Source: JAWPMT01 sp964653795 (GTDB lineage: Bacteria > Bacteroidota > Bacteroidia > Cytophagales > Cyclobacteriaceae). Taken from it: a DNA stretch of 31,532 nt. Below, piece after piece: positions 1 through 7,188 of this stretch. The stretch covers positions 1-31,532 of the forward strand of contig CAZZHO010000034.1 in NCBI GenBank assembly GCA_964653795.1. Direction: 5' to 3'. The translations under genes and the position numbers were made by a program. Within the stretch, counting starts at the first letter, position 1. Each line of letters starts with the position of its first letter. The notes under the pieces are model-generated. The model was not told the origin of the DNA. It made no database searches and saw only the letters and a program-made list of their open reading frames with translations.

Positions 1-2
1 GC

Positions 3-314
3 ACAAGCCCGATCCCCTTTGGTAAGTATCTAATGTGGGTCATTTACATCGCTTTTCTGGCTTATTCCCTCTATTGTAGCAGGGTGGAAAGCTTTTTTGG
101 CACCTTGAAGAGGATATATCCATTTAAGTGGGCTAGGCAAATAGGGTTAGACCTTTATATCGGTCTAATCATTAGCCTGGGTTTGATGTGCCTTAATGAA
201 GGAACTATCATCGTTGGTATCATATGGCTCGTGCCAGTTCTGGTTTATGCCAACCTCGCTATCTTACTGTATATGGCCCTAAATTATGATGGGATTGTTT
301 CACACTTTTTCTGA
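3..314 (+). CDS. Hypothetical integral membrane protein, 5'-truncated
   Basis: The reading frame is open from base 3 to the TGA at 312-314 with no stop before the window edge, so the true start may lie outside. The first ATG in the window is at 33. The visible protein is hydrophobic, with about three membrane segments: one starting near YLMWVIYIAFLAYSLY, one near LYIGLIISLGLMCL, and a long one from GIIWLVPVLVYANLAILLYM. A short basic loop (TLKRIYPFKWARQ) sits between the first two. I do not recognise the family and assign no function. It converges on the acidic secreted protein at 375-839, and the only terminator between them is oriented for that minus-strand gene. Confidence that it is coding rests on the hydrophobic pattern and uninterrupted frame. 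Confidence 0.6.
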   Translation, partial: TSPIPFGKYLMWVIYIAFLAYSLYCSRVESFFGTLKRIYPFKWARQIGLDLYIGLIISLGLMCLNEGTIIVGIIWLVPVLVYANLAILLYMALNYDGIVSHFF

Positions 315-321
315 GTAGAAA

Positions 322-351
322 TAAAAAAAGCCCGACACTAAATGCCGGGCT
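322..351 (-). terminator. Rho-independent terminator of the acidic secreted protein gene
   Basis: The arms AGCCCG (329-334) and CGGGCT (346-351) form a 6-bp GC-rich stem around an 11-base loop. Read on the minus strand the hairpin is followed by a run of T (the A-run at 323-329 on the plus strand). It lies 23 bases beyond the stop of the 375-839 gene. Confidence 0.8.
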
Positions 352-374
352 CCATATATCCTAATTGTTGAAGA

Positions 375-839
375 CTAGTACGCGTAGAAACTACCTAGTA
401 TTTCTGCAGCTTCATCCTCATTTCCAGCTTCGAACAAGATTTGCACTATGAGATTGGTATCGCTGCCTTCATCTAAAAGGAAGGCTACCAGAATCATGTC
501 TTCACCCGATGCTCCGATTAGAAAAGATCCATAGTAATCATCGATCTCAATATCGTCGGCTTCCAGGGCATCTGCATCATCTAGAAGCTCTATGGCATAC
601 TCTAGTAGCAGATCATCCACGTCATCTTGTGTCACGGATCCATCCTGGTTGGGATAAATCTGGACTTCAATAAGACCATCACTGCTAATAGCCGTAAATT
701 CTTCTGAATTATTGGTGGTGACGCTGAAATCATCCGTTACAGAGAAACCCACTCCGTATTCATCCCATTGGTACTCAGTCTGCGAAAACGCAGATGTTAG
801 AATACAGAAAAAAAGTAATGTCACAAAGAGTCTTTTCAT
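375..839 (-). CDS. Small secreted, extremely acidic hypothetical protein
   Basis: This 154-residue protein has a clear Sec signal peptide: basic MKR, a hydrophobic core, then TSAFSQ as the likely cleavage region near residues 19-20. By my count the mature part of about 135 residues has about 35 Asp/Glu and no Lys, Arg or His, which predicts a very low isoelectric point. Acidic clusters (DDVDD, DDADALEADDIEIDD) lie around residues 70-105. No catalytic motif or family is recognised. It ends in an aromatic stretch (SFYAY). It is followed by its own terminator and sits alone between a plus-strand membrane protein and an SDR gene. A periplasmic or extracellular role, possibly cation binding, is inference from composition only. 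Confidence 0.7.
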   Translation of the reverse strand: MKRLFVTLLFFCILTSAFSQTEYQWDEYGVGFSVTDDFSVTTNNSEEFTAISSDGLIEVQIYPNQDGSVTQDDVDDLLLEYAIELLDDADALEADDIEIDDYYGSFLIGASGEDMILVAFLLDEGSDTNLIVQILFEAGNEDEAAEILGSFYAY

Positions 840-959
840 TCTTACAATTTTTGGTTAAAAACGATCGGTCTTTGGTCTAACAATGTCTTACCCGCTAACG
901 CAAAATACCTATTTTCAATGGATTAGATACTTTTCGATAAGGAATTAACTTTTTGCGGA

Positions 960-1751
960 TTAGATTCCCAGTAGCTTTTTCCAATAGTTGCCTACAAGAT
1001 CGATGACCTTTTTTCTGGGAAGCAATTTCATCACTTTCAATTGCCCCTTTCGTCCTGTGATAGTGTAGTGTTTGCCTACCTGGAATTCATCTAGTCCGAT
1101 TTTAGCTACCTCATCGGGGCTTAGCCATTTCAGATCAGCTTTGCTTGCTTTTTTATCTGTATCTGCTACAGCACTGAAATTAGTGTCAGTACCTCCAGGG
1201 CAAAGGCAAAAAACCCGAACATTTGTTTCGGCAAGCTCACCTGTCAATGCTTCGGTAAAGCTGAGTACGTAGGCCTTGGTCGCTCCGTAAACCGCTGAGT
1301 AGGGGATAGGGATGAATGAAGCAGTGGACCCCACATTGATGATGCCGGCCTCCGGTCGTTTTTTCAAGTCTTCCAGGAAGCAGTAACAAAGTTCCGTGAG
1401 CGTGGTGACGTTGAGCTGTACCATCTGCTGGTATTCTTCCCAAGAGAAAGATTCGAATTTGCCCCACTTTCCAAACCCCGCGTTGTTGATGAGCAGATCA
1501 ACTTCCAATTCCAAGTCCTTCACATCGTGATGCAACGACTCTGCAGCGTCCAGCTCACTTAAGTCTTTCTGAATCACATGAACTTCACGACTGTGCTTAC
1601 TTCGAATATCCTCCGAGATGGTTTCCAAGGCATCCTTGGATCTGGCAACTAGGATGAGGTTCATGCCCTCCTCAGCCAGTAGATAGGCATATGACTTCCC
1701 AATGCCTGAGGAGGCACCGGTGATGAGGGCAGTTTTATCTTTGAGGATCAT
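960..1751 (-). CDS. Short-chain dehydrogenase/reductase (classical SDR, DltE/YqjQ-like)
   Basis: The 263-residue protein has all classical SDR landmarks: the N-terminal nucleotide-binding TGASSGIG near residues 11-18, the LINNAG segment near 86-91, a catalytic Ser in NVGSTASF, and the YGATK active-site Tyr/Lys. Length is typical for the family. The C-terminus has a basic stretch (LLPRKK) common in the COG0300 DltE-like subgroup. It should be a cytoplasmic NAD(P)H-dependent oxidoreductase, but the substrate cannot be read from the sequence. The ATG start at 1751 places the Rossmann motif at the usual distance from the N-terminus. It is the last of the left minus-strand genes before an intergenic region of about 120 bases. 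Confidence 0.9.
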   Translation of the reverse strand: MILKDKTALITGASSGIGKSYAYLLAEEGMNLILVARSKDALETISEDIRSKHSREVHVIQKDLSELDAAESLHHDVKDLELEVDLLINNAGFGKWGKFESFSWEEYQQMVQLNVTTLTELCYCFLEDLKKRPEAGIINVGSTASFIPIPYSAVYGATKAYVLSFTEALTGELAETNVRVFCLCPGGTDTNFSAVADTDKKASKADLKWLSPDEVAKIGLDEFQVGKHYTITGRKGQLKVMKLLPRKKVIDLVGNYWKKLLGI

Positions 1752-1823
1752 GAATTCAAGGTTAGTTTATATCAGAAGCTACTAAGATTAGGCCTTTTAC
1801 TCAAGTCTCAATACCGTAGTTTT

Positions 1824-2558
1824 TTAACTTTTTACTACGAATAAAAGCTGCTGCTTTTCATCAATGTAAGCCAAAACCCTTCTTCCTTTTTCATCAATTT
1901 GATCGTACATCGATATCAAGTGCATATTGACTAGAAGAACACCTAAGAATTCACTTAATTCTTCTTCCGTAAATGGTCTTGAGTGCCAATCAATTTTGAG
2001 TTGTTCAATAGTATATTTTAAAAGCCATTCTGTGGGAATAGCCCCAAAGTTCTTTGTGAAAGAGTCTCTTACTTGGTTAAACTCCTGATTCCAGTTAGTA
2101 TTATCCCCGTACGTTTTAAAAGCTAGAGCATACGCTAATTCGAAGGTTCCATTTTTCTCTTCACGCCAAGTCAAACTGTACTTCCTAATTGTATCAACTA
2201 ATTCCCCCAGAGACAAATAGGAAATCCCTTCATCCTTTTTATAGGGTTGTAAGAGATTTTCAATATTATCCAGCTTCGAGAGAATTTCTGGAATTTGGGA
2301 GGTCTCTGAACTGAATCTCTTGGCGCAGATTTCATACCAGATATCTCTTGATTCTCGGATGAACTTTCTTTTGGTTGGGTTTTGTCCATAGATTTCGTGG
2401 CAACTTGGACATAGCGGAGCAGCGTTTTCGATGGTGTCTGGACCGTTTTCTGCTTGTGGTACTATGTGATGAATTTCTATCCCTATCTTCTTGCAGATAC
2501 AACAGGATTGATGGGAAAGTTTTTTGACTTCAAATTTGACTTTTTCACTAAATGCCAT
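1824..2558 (-). CDS. Stand-alone HNH endonuclease-domain protein
   Basis: The N-terminal 60 residues form an HNH nuclease module: CCICKK supplies a zinc Cys pair, HHIVPQ the catalytic His pair, an Asn follows in ENAAPL, and CPSCH the second zinc pair. The C-terminal 180 residues (from about residue 75) are mostly helical, with LDNIENLLQ resembling a coiled-coil segment, and match no family I know. Total length is 244 residues. No methylase, helicase or second defence subunit adjoins it. Sampled 60-base lines of this gene are about 33-40% GC, against about 52% for one line of the neighbouring aldehyde dehydrogenase gene, which hints at an accessory origin. It could act in restriction or defence, or be a domesticated nuclease; the domain alone does not decide. 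Confidence 0.82.
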   Translation of the reverse strand: MAFSEKVKFEVKKLSHQSCCICKKIGIEIHHIVPQAENGPDTIENAAPLCPSCHEIYGQNPTKRKFIRESRDIWYEICAKRFSSETSQIPEILSKLDNIENLLQPYKKDEGISYLSLGELVDTIRKYSLTWREEKNGTFELAYALAFKTYGDNTNWNQEFNQVRDSFTKNFGAIPTEWLLKYTIEQLKIDWHSRPFTEEELSEFLGVLLVNMHLISMYDQIDEKGRRVLAYIDEKQQLLFVVKS

Positions 2559-2603
2559 TTTACGTTTCCTGAAAGTCGAAACTAAAGGTACCAGAAAATG
2601 GTT

Positions 2604-3077
2604 TTACAGAACGACTTCCACAACCTTCTCCCCCTGAAAGCTCACTTTATCTCCGATTTTCTTTCCTTGAAGCAATTTGCCGATAGGGGCTACTGGTGAT
2701 ATGCAGAAGATCTCTTTGTCTTCTAGCTTCACTTTCCCAAGGGCCACACTCAAGTAGTACCAAGCATCACCAAGTTGTACGAGACTGCCCAATCCAATCG
2801 TTTCAGCCGTCTTGGCAGAATCTATCTGGTCTAACACTTTTTTGAGCTTGGCCTGGGTTTCGATTTGCGTGGCAAGTCGCTCTTTCTCGAGGTGAGCCAT
2901 CGCACGACCTGTTTCGTACTTATCGCCAGCAGAGCTTTTTGTTTCATTGTTAGCCGCTTCCTGGGAAGCCTTATCTAACCCCTGTAGCATGGCCAACTTT
3001 TCGTTGACCATGTCCACACAGATTTGATATAATTTCAGTTTGAAATGCGCTCGTTCCACTACAGAACTATAGATCAA
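2604..3077 (-). CDS. GreA/GreB-like transcription elongation factor family protein
   Basis: The protein has an N-terminal helical coiled-coil half, with the conserved NETKSSAGDKYETGRAM segment near residues 45-61 at the tip or turn, followed by a compact C-terminal domain from about residue 95 resembling the FKBP-like domain of GreA/GreB (LGSLVQLG, ISPVAPIGKLLQGKKIGDKV). GreA/GreB bind RNA polymerase and stimulate transcript cleavage. The canonical acidic tip is altered here, so cleavage activity is uncertain. From memory, close Bacteroidota homologues are often mislabelled 3-oxoacyl-ACP synthase. The frame opens at a TTG at 3077, overlapping the end of the aldehyde dehydrogenase gene by 11 bases, with AAGG eight bases upstream. 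A GTG at 3059 is an alternative start. Confidence 0.75.
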   Translation of the reverse strand: MIYSSVVERAHFKLKLYQICVDMVNEKLAMLQGLDKASQEAANNETKSSAGDKYETGRAMAHLEKERLATQIETQAKLKKVLDQIDSAKTAETIGLGSLVQLGDAWYYLSVALGKVKLEDKEIFCISPVAPIGKLLQGKKIGDKVSFQGEKVVEVVL

Positions 3078-4602
3078 ATTTGATGCCTTGAGCCAACGGC
3101 AACTCCTTCGAATAGTTGATGGTATTGGTTTGCCTTCTCATGTAGGCTTTCCATGAGTCAGAGCCGGACTCTCTACCGCCGCCTGTCTCTTTTTCTCCAC
3201 CAAAAGCACCACCAATTTCTGCTCCGGAAGTACCAATGTTCACGTTGGCTATACCACAGTCAGATCCAGCTTGAGATAGGAATAACTCCGCTTCCCTCAT
3301 GTTGGTCGTCATAATCGCGGATGACAAGCCCTGAGGTACTGCATTCTGCATATCTATTGCCTCTTCGATCTCCGAATATTTGATCAGATATAGGATAGGG
3401 GCAAAAGTCTCATTGCACACGATCTCATATTCGTTTTTCACTTCGTAGATCGCTGGCTTCACATAGCACCCAGATTCGTACCCAGCACCAGATAGTACTT
3501 CACCTTCAATCACTGCACTGCCGCCTTCAGCAATGATATTGCCCATGGCTTTTTCATACATGCTCACTGCATCCTTGTCGATAAGCGGTCCCACATGCAT
3601 GTTTTCATCTAAAGGGCTACCGATTTTCAACTGGCCATAAGCATTGACCAGTCGATTCTTTACATCCTCATAGATGCTGTCGTGGATGATCAGTCTTCGC
3701 GTTGAAGTACATCGCTGACCAGCAGTTCCCACAGCGCCAAATACAGCTCCCGGGATCACAATGTCTAGATCAGCATTTTCAGTTACGATGATGGCGTTGT
3801 TGCCACCAAGCTCGAGGATGGTTTTTCCAAGACGCTTACCTACTGCTTCGCCAACAGACTTACCCATTCTGGTAGATCCTGTTGCTGATACCAAAGGCAC
3901 TCGGCCATCGTTGGCCATGGCTTTACCTATCTCGGCATCACCAATGACTAACCCAGAGATACCACCGGGAAGGTTGTTCTTTTCCAGGATATCCTGGATG
4001 ATTTTTTGGCAGGCTACAGCCGATAAAGGCACTTTTTCAGACGGTTTCCATACACATACGTCGCCGCATACCCATGCCAAGGCCGTATTCCAGCTCCAAA
4101 CGGCCACTGGGAAGTTGAAAGCGGAGATGATCCCCACGATCCCTAGCGGATGCCACTGTTCGTACATTCTGTGAGAAGGTCGCTCAGAGTGCATTGTAAG
4201 TCCGTAGAGTTGTCTTGATAGTCCAACTGCAAAGTCGCAGATGTCGATCATTTCCTGTACTTCACCAAGTCCTTCCTGCAGGGATTTACCCATTTCATAG
4301 GAGACCAGTTTGCCTAGCGGATCCTTCTTTTCTCGGAGTGCCTCGCCAAACTGTCTGACGATTTCTCCCCTTTGAGGTGCAGGCATCATTCTCCAGGTTT
4401 TGAATGCTTCCTGTGAGGCGCTGATGACTGCTTCATAGTCCTTCAGCTCTGCCATTTTTACTGAGGCGATGGCTTGCCCATCCACCGGTGAGTAGGAGGT
4501 AATTTCCTGGCCTGAGGTTTCCAACCATTCGCCGCCGATAGCCGCTCCACGATTGGTGGAATCGATATTGAGTTCCTTTAAAAATGAGGTGTCGATTGAC
4601 AT
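3067..4602 (-). CDS. ALDH7-family aldehyde dehydrogenase (L-aminoadipate-semialdehyde/piperideine-6-carboxylate type)
   Basis: This complete NAD(P)-dependent aldehyde dehydrogenase has 511 residues. The catalytic Cys298 lies in GTAGQRCTSTRRL and the general-base Glu264 in LELGGNNAII. The NAD-binding ISAFNFPVAVWSWN and WKPSEKVPL segments are also present. The exact wording of these motifs matches the antiquitin (ALDH7A1) / AmaB / Pcd group, which oxidises alpha-aminoadipate semialdehyde in lysine catabolism. No other lysine-degradation gene is in the window, so the substrate is family inference. The ATG at 4602 follows a 165-base intergenic region with GC-rich hairpins. The GreA-like gene overlaps its 3' end, so the two are probably co-transcribed. 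Confidence 0.92.
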   Translation of the reverse strand: MSIDTSFLKELNIDSTNRGAAIGGEWLETSGQEITSYSPVDGQAIASVKMAELKDYEAVISASQEAFKTWRMMPAPQRGEIVRQFGEALREKKDPLGKLVSYEMGKSLQEGLGEVQEMIDICDFAVGLSRQLYGLTMHSERPSHRMYEQWHPLGIVGIISAFNFPVAVWSWNTALAWVCGDVCVWKPSEKVPLSAVACQKIIQDILEKNNLPGGISGLVIGDAEIGKAMANDGRVPLVSATGSTRMGKSVGEAVGKRLGKTILELGGNNAIIVTENADLDIVIPGAVFGAVGTAGQRCTSTRRLIIHDSIYEDVKNRLVNAYGQLKIGSPLDENMHVGPLIDKDAVSMYEKAMGNIIAEGGSAVIEGEVLSGAGYESGCYVKPAIYEVKNEYEIVCNETFAPILYLIKYSEIEEAIDMQNAVPQGLSSAIMTTNMREAELFLSQAGSDCGIANVNIGTSGAEIGGAFGGEKETGGGRESGSDSWKAYMRRQTNTINYSKELPLAQGIKFDL

Positions 4603-4683
4603 GGGATGTGTTGTTTATTTATTCGTGCCGCAAAACTATTCAAAGGCACAACATTTAAGACGCCCAGCCATACAAATCCTTGG

Positions 4684-4751
4684 GCCTAGTCCGGCACGGC
4701 CGGTTAGGCACTTGGCGTGACAGGCCCTTTCTCCCTTCGGGAGTTGCAGGG
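4684..4751. repeat. GC-rich tandem hairpins in the comB-ALDH intergenic region
   Basis: Two stem-loops lie side by side in a strikingly GC-rich gap. Hairpin 1 pairs GCCTAG (4684-4689) with TTAGGC (4704-4709) and CCGG (4691-4694) with CCGG (4700-4703), with a bulged T at 4690 and loop CACGG. Hairpin 2 pairs CTCCC (4731-4735) with GGGAG (4739-4743), and outside an internal loop CCCT (4725-4728) with AGGG (4748-4751). Neither is followed by a good T-run on either strand, so they are not classical terminators. A REP-like dispersed element or a transcript-stabilising structure is plausible. Only one copy is in this window. Confidence 0.5.
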
Positions 4752-4767
4752 GTTAGGTCCGGGTGCT

Positions 4768-5469
4768 TTAGCTCTTTTTGATCAGTTTTTCGCCTTCCTG
4801 ATAAATAACAGTATCATAAACATCCTGCTGCATACAGAAGCTTATATCCTCAGTAATGCCAAATCCTGCCAATCTTTTAGCATGAGCTGACGCCTTACCC
4901 GCTCCTTCCAAATCATCTTTGTGCTGATGATATAAGCTCAGCGCTATGAAGGCACTATCATTGATCATCTCGACTTCTCCTAATTCATGAATTAGGGCTC
5001 CGGCATAAAGTGTGTCTTCCAGGTTTGGTGTGCCCTTCCAGCCAGCGCAGTGAACGGTAATGTCTTGATCTTTTTCTTTTAGGTACTTTACGGTAGCTGC
5101 CATGTTGAGAAAGGCCCCGATCAATACTTCATCGGCATCACCTGATTTTGAAATAGCCAGGGTTCCGTTGGTAGTACTTACAGCCACGTCGCGATCTTTT
5201 ACAAGTGCGGACTGATAATCAAATGGTGAATTTCCTATATCAAAAGCCTCAATCTTTTGACCACCTCTTTCACCAGCCATGATCATGCCTTTGGCTCCAA
5301 GGGCCAAACATTCATCAACAGTGGCAACTGGATAGATGGCACTTACGTCACAAGAAAGTCCTGTCACCATACAGGAAGTGGCCCTGAAAATATCCACGAC
5401 CACTGCAATCTTACCATTGAGGTCATGTTGCTCAATCAGCGCAGGAGTGAGGCAAACCTCTACTTTCAT
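4768..5469 (-). CDS. comB: 2-phosphosulfolactate phosphatase family protein (ComB-like)
   Basis: The 233-residue protein matches the ComB family over its length: VVVDIFRATSCMVTGL near residues 23-38, MAGERGG near 64-70, FDIGNSPFDY, STTNGT near 98-103, and a C-terminal LAGFGITEDISFCMQQD. ComB hydrolyses 2-phosphosulfolactate to sulfolactate, a step of coenzyme M synthesis in methanogens. Bacterial homologues occur in organisms that make other sulfonates or have no known CoM, so the physiological substrate here is unproven. Its ATG overlaps the TGA of gcvT by one base (TGATG), implying translational coupling. No comA, comC or comDE homologue is in the window. Confidence 0.85.
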   Translation of the reverse strand: MKVEVCLTPALIEQHDLNGKIAVVVDIFRATSCMVTGLSCDVSAIYPVATVDECLALGAKGMIMAGERGGQKIEAFDIGNSPFDYQSALVKDRDVAVSTTNGTLAISKSGDADEVLIGAFLNMAATVKYLKEKDQDITVHCAGWKGTPNLEDTLYAGALIHELGEVEMINDSAFIALSLYHQHKDDLEGAGKASAHAKRLAGFGITEDISFCMQQDVYDTVIYQEGEKLIKKS

Positions 5470-6551
5470 CAGGATTTAAGAAATGGAGGTCTAACGACTT
5501 TTGCCTTCAGCGGCTTATTACGGACGATGACATTTAGTTCTGTATCCAGCTTGTGCAGACCGAAATTCACATAACCCATTCCGATGCCTTTGCTCAAAGA
5601 AGGTGACATGGTTCCGGAAGTAATTCTACCGATTGTATTTCCCTCTAAGTCCTGTATTTCATAGTCTTTTCTGGGGATTCCCTTATCCACCATTTCAATC
5701 CCAACCAACTTCTTGCTAACGCCAGTTTCTTTCTGTGCTTTCAGATTATCAGCATTGATAAAGTCCTTTGTGAACTTGGTGATCCACCCAAGACCTGCCT
5801 CAAGTGGCGAAGTGGTGTCATCAATATCATTCCCGTAAAGGGCATAGCCCATTTCCAGTCTCAAAGTATCTCTCGCACCCAAACCAACAGGAATTAATCC
5901 CTTCGGAGCTCCAGCCTCCATTACTGCTTTCCACAGTGCCTCGGCCTCATCCACTCTCACATATAATTCGAACCCCCCAGCTCCAGTATATCCAGTTCCT
6001 GAGATGATTACATCTTCAATACCAGCTATTTTCCCTTGGCTGAAGTGATAAAATTGGATTTCCGAAAGGTTTTCATCTGTCAACGTCTGTAGAATTTCAG
6101 TGGCTTTAGGTCCTTGAACAGCGAATAGACAGATGTCGTCACTTACGTTGAACAGGTCCGCCCCCATAGTGTTTTGAGAAGACACCCATTCCCAGTCTTT
6201 ATCGATGTTGCTGGCGTTTACCACCAGCATGTAGTCATTTTCTTTGAACCTATAGACAATCAAGTCATCTACGATTCCACCTTTATCATTTGGGAAACAA
6301 GAATATTGAGCCTGACCATCCACTAATTTGGAGGCATCATTACTCGTGACCTTTTGAATCAAATCCAGTGCATTAGGGCCTTTCACCAGAAACTCTCCCA
6401 TGTGAGAGACATCAAACATGCCTGCTGCTGTTCTGACGGCTATGTGCTCGGCTTTGTCCGAACTATAACGTACTGGCATTTCAAAACCTGCAAAAGGGAC
6501 GATTTTGGCTTCTAATGCCACATGGACATCATGTAGAGGGATTCTTTTCAT
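5469..6551 (-). CDS. gcvT: Aminomethyltransferase, glycine cleavage system T protein
   Basis: GcvT transfers the methylene group from the aminomethyl-lipoyl H protein to tetrahydrofolate and releases ammonia. The sequence has the family hallmarks: VPFAGFEMPVRYSS near the N-terminus, FDVSHMGEF, GGIVDDLIVYR with the catalytic Asp, and SGTGYTGAGGFELYV. The C-terminal GMGYV barrel segment is also present. The frame extends upstream to a TTG at 6575, but the ATG at 6551 (MKRIPLHDVHVALEAK) fits the family N-terminus and gives 360 residues, the usual length. The gcvP and gcvH genes are not adjacent, as is common in Bacteroidota. I saw no glycine riboswitch in the 59 bases upstream. It is coupled to the downstream ComB-like gene. 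Confidence 0.95.
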   Translation of the reverse strand: MKRIPLHDVHVALEAKIVPFAGFEMPVRYSSDKAEHIAVRTAAGMFDVSHMGEFLVKGPNALDLIQKVTSNDASKLVDGQAQYSCFPNDKGGIVDDLIVYRFKENDYMLVVNASNIDKDWEWVSSQNTMGADLFNVSDDICLFAVQGPKATEILQTLTDENLSEIQFYHFSQGKIAGIEDVIISGTGYTGAGGFELYVRVDEAEALWKAVMEAGAPKGLIPVGLGARDTLRLEMGYALYGNDIDDTTSPLEAGLGWITKFTKDFINADNLKAQKETGVSKKLVGIEMVDKGIPRKDYEIQDLEGNTIGRITSGTMSPSLSKGIGMGYVNFGLHKLDTELNVIVRNKPLKAKVVRPPFLKS

Positions 6552-6610
6552 GTTGGGATCAATATTGGCTCGCAAAATTAGAAGGAATCCCCCTAGAACT
6601 AAAGTCTTTT

Positions 6611-7081
6611 CTAAAATCGAACCATAAACTCCGCTGCCAGATTGTTGGCACTGAGATTGAAATCAGATTCATCTCCGAAAAGCACCGTAAGACCAGCCGC
6701 CCTTAGGTTGAGCATGAAGGTTTTGGTGAAAGGAATGGAGAAACCAGTATTGACTGCCGCTAAGCCCAAGCCATCAAATGCATCTACATACCCTAATTCT
6801 GGTTCAAGGTAGAGATAAAGAGGAAAGTCCGCGCTTAAGGAAAAGTGATGTCTGAACCATACTGAAACCCTTTGAAAGTCGGAATCATCATCTCCGAAGA
6901 CAAACAAAGCCCGGGATCCAATAAGCTGTTTTTCATTCAGTACAAATCCAACTGAAGGATTAAGAACGCTGAAGTTATCTGAAAAACTAAAGCCACCCGC
7001 TACGACAAATTTCTTGTCTTCAAACTGGGAATAAGCAGAAAATGAGATTGCGATTGTGAGAACAGTCAGTAGTTTTTTCAT
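6611..7081 (-). CDS. Small outer-membrane beta-barrel-like protein
   Basis: The 156-residue protein has a Sec signal peptide (MKKLLTVLTIAISFSAYSQ, cleavage near residue 18-19). The mature part alternates hydrophobic and polar residues in about eight strands and ends in ...FMVRF, a terminal Phe typical of BAM substrates. Strands such as LYLYLEPELGYV and LNLRAAGLTVLFG support a small 8-stranded barrel of the OmpA/OmpW size class. No enzyme motif is visible and the ligand or role is unknown. It lies between xth and gcvT on the same strand, but the 107-base gap upstream contains two small palindromes, suggesting its own promoter. Confidence 0.72.
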   Translation of the reverse strand: MKKLLTVLTIAISFSAYSQFEDKKFVVAGGFSFSDNFSVLNPSVGFVLNEKQLIGSRALFVFGDDDSDFQRVSVWFRHHFSLSADFPLYLYLEPELGYVDAFDGLGLAAVNTGFSIPFTKTFMLNLRAAGLTVLFGDESDFNLSANNLAAEFMVRF

Positions 7082-7160
7082 AGTAGAAATTTTAAACCTC
7101 TACTAAGGACAAACTCCATGCCATTAAGATGGGTTGGACCCCAAAAAATGGAGAAAATGA

Positions 7161-7172
7161 TCCCATTTGGGA
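7161..7172 (-). terminator. Possible weak terminator after xth
   Basis: TCCCA (7161-7165) and TGGGA (7168-7172) form a 5-bp stem with a 2-base loop. Extending the minus strand beyond it gives a T-rich but interrupted tract (ATTTTCTCCATTTTTT). It lies 17 bases past the xth stop codon. The short stem and imperfect T-run make this tentative. Confidence 0.35.
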
Positions 7173-7188
7173 CTAGAATGCTAGCTTA

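Noticed and set aside
840..959. A Bacteroidota promoter (TTG...TAnnTTTG) upstream of the acidic protein
   Set aside because: TATTTTG is close to the -7 box but one base short, and the spacing to a TTG is not convincing. Other intergenic regions also gave only partial matches.
3761..4174. A 137-codon plus-strand frame
   Set aside because: It lies wholly antisense to the well-supported aldehyde dehydrogenase and has no family-like motifs.
4681..4767. A possible tRNA or small structured RNA
   Set aside because: The hairpins do not make a cloverleaf, and there is no anticodon-arm or T-arm consensus.
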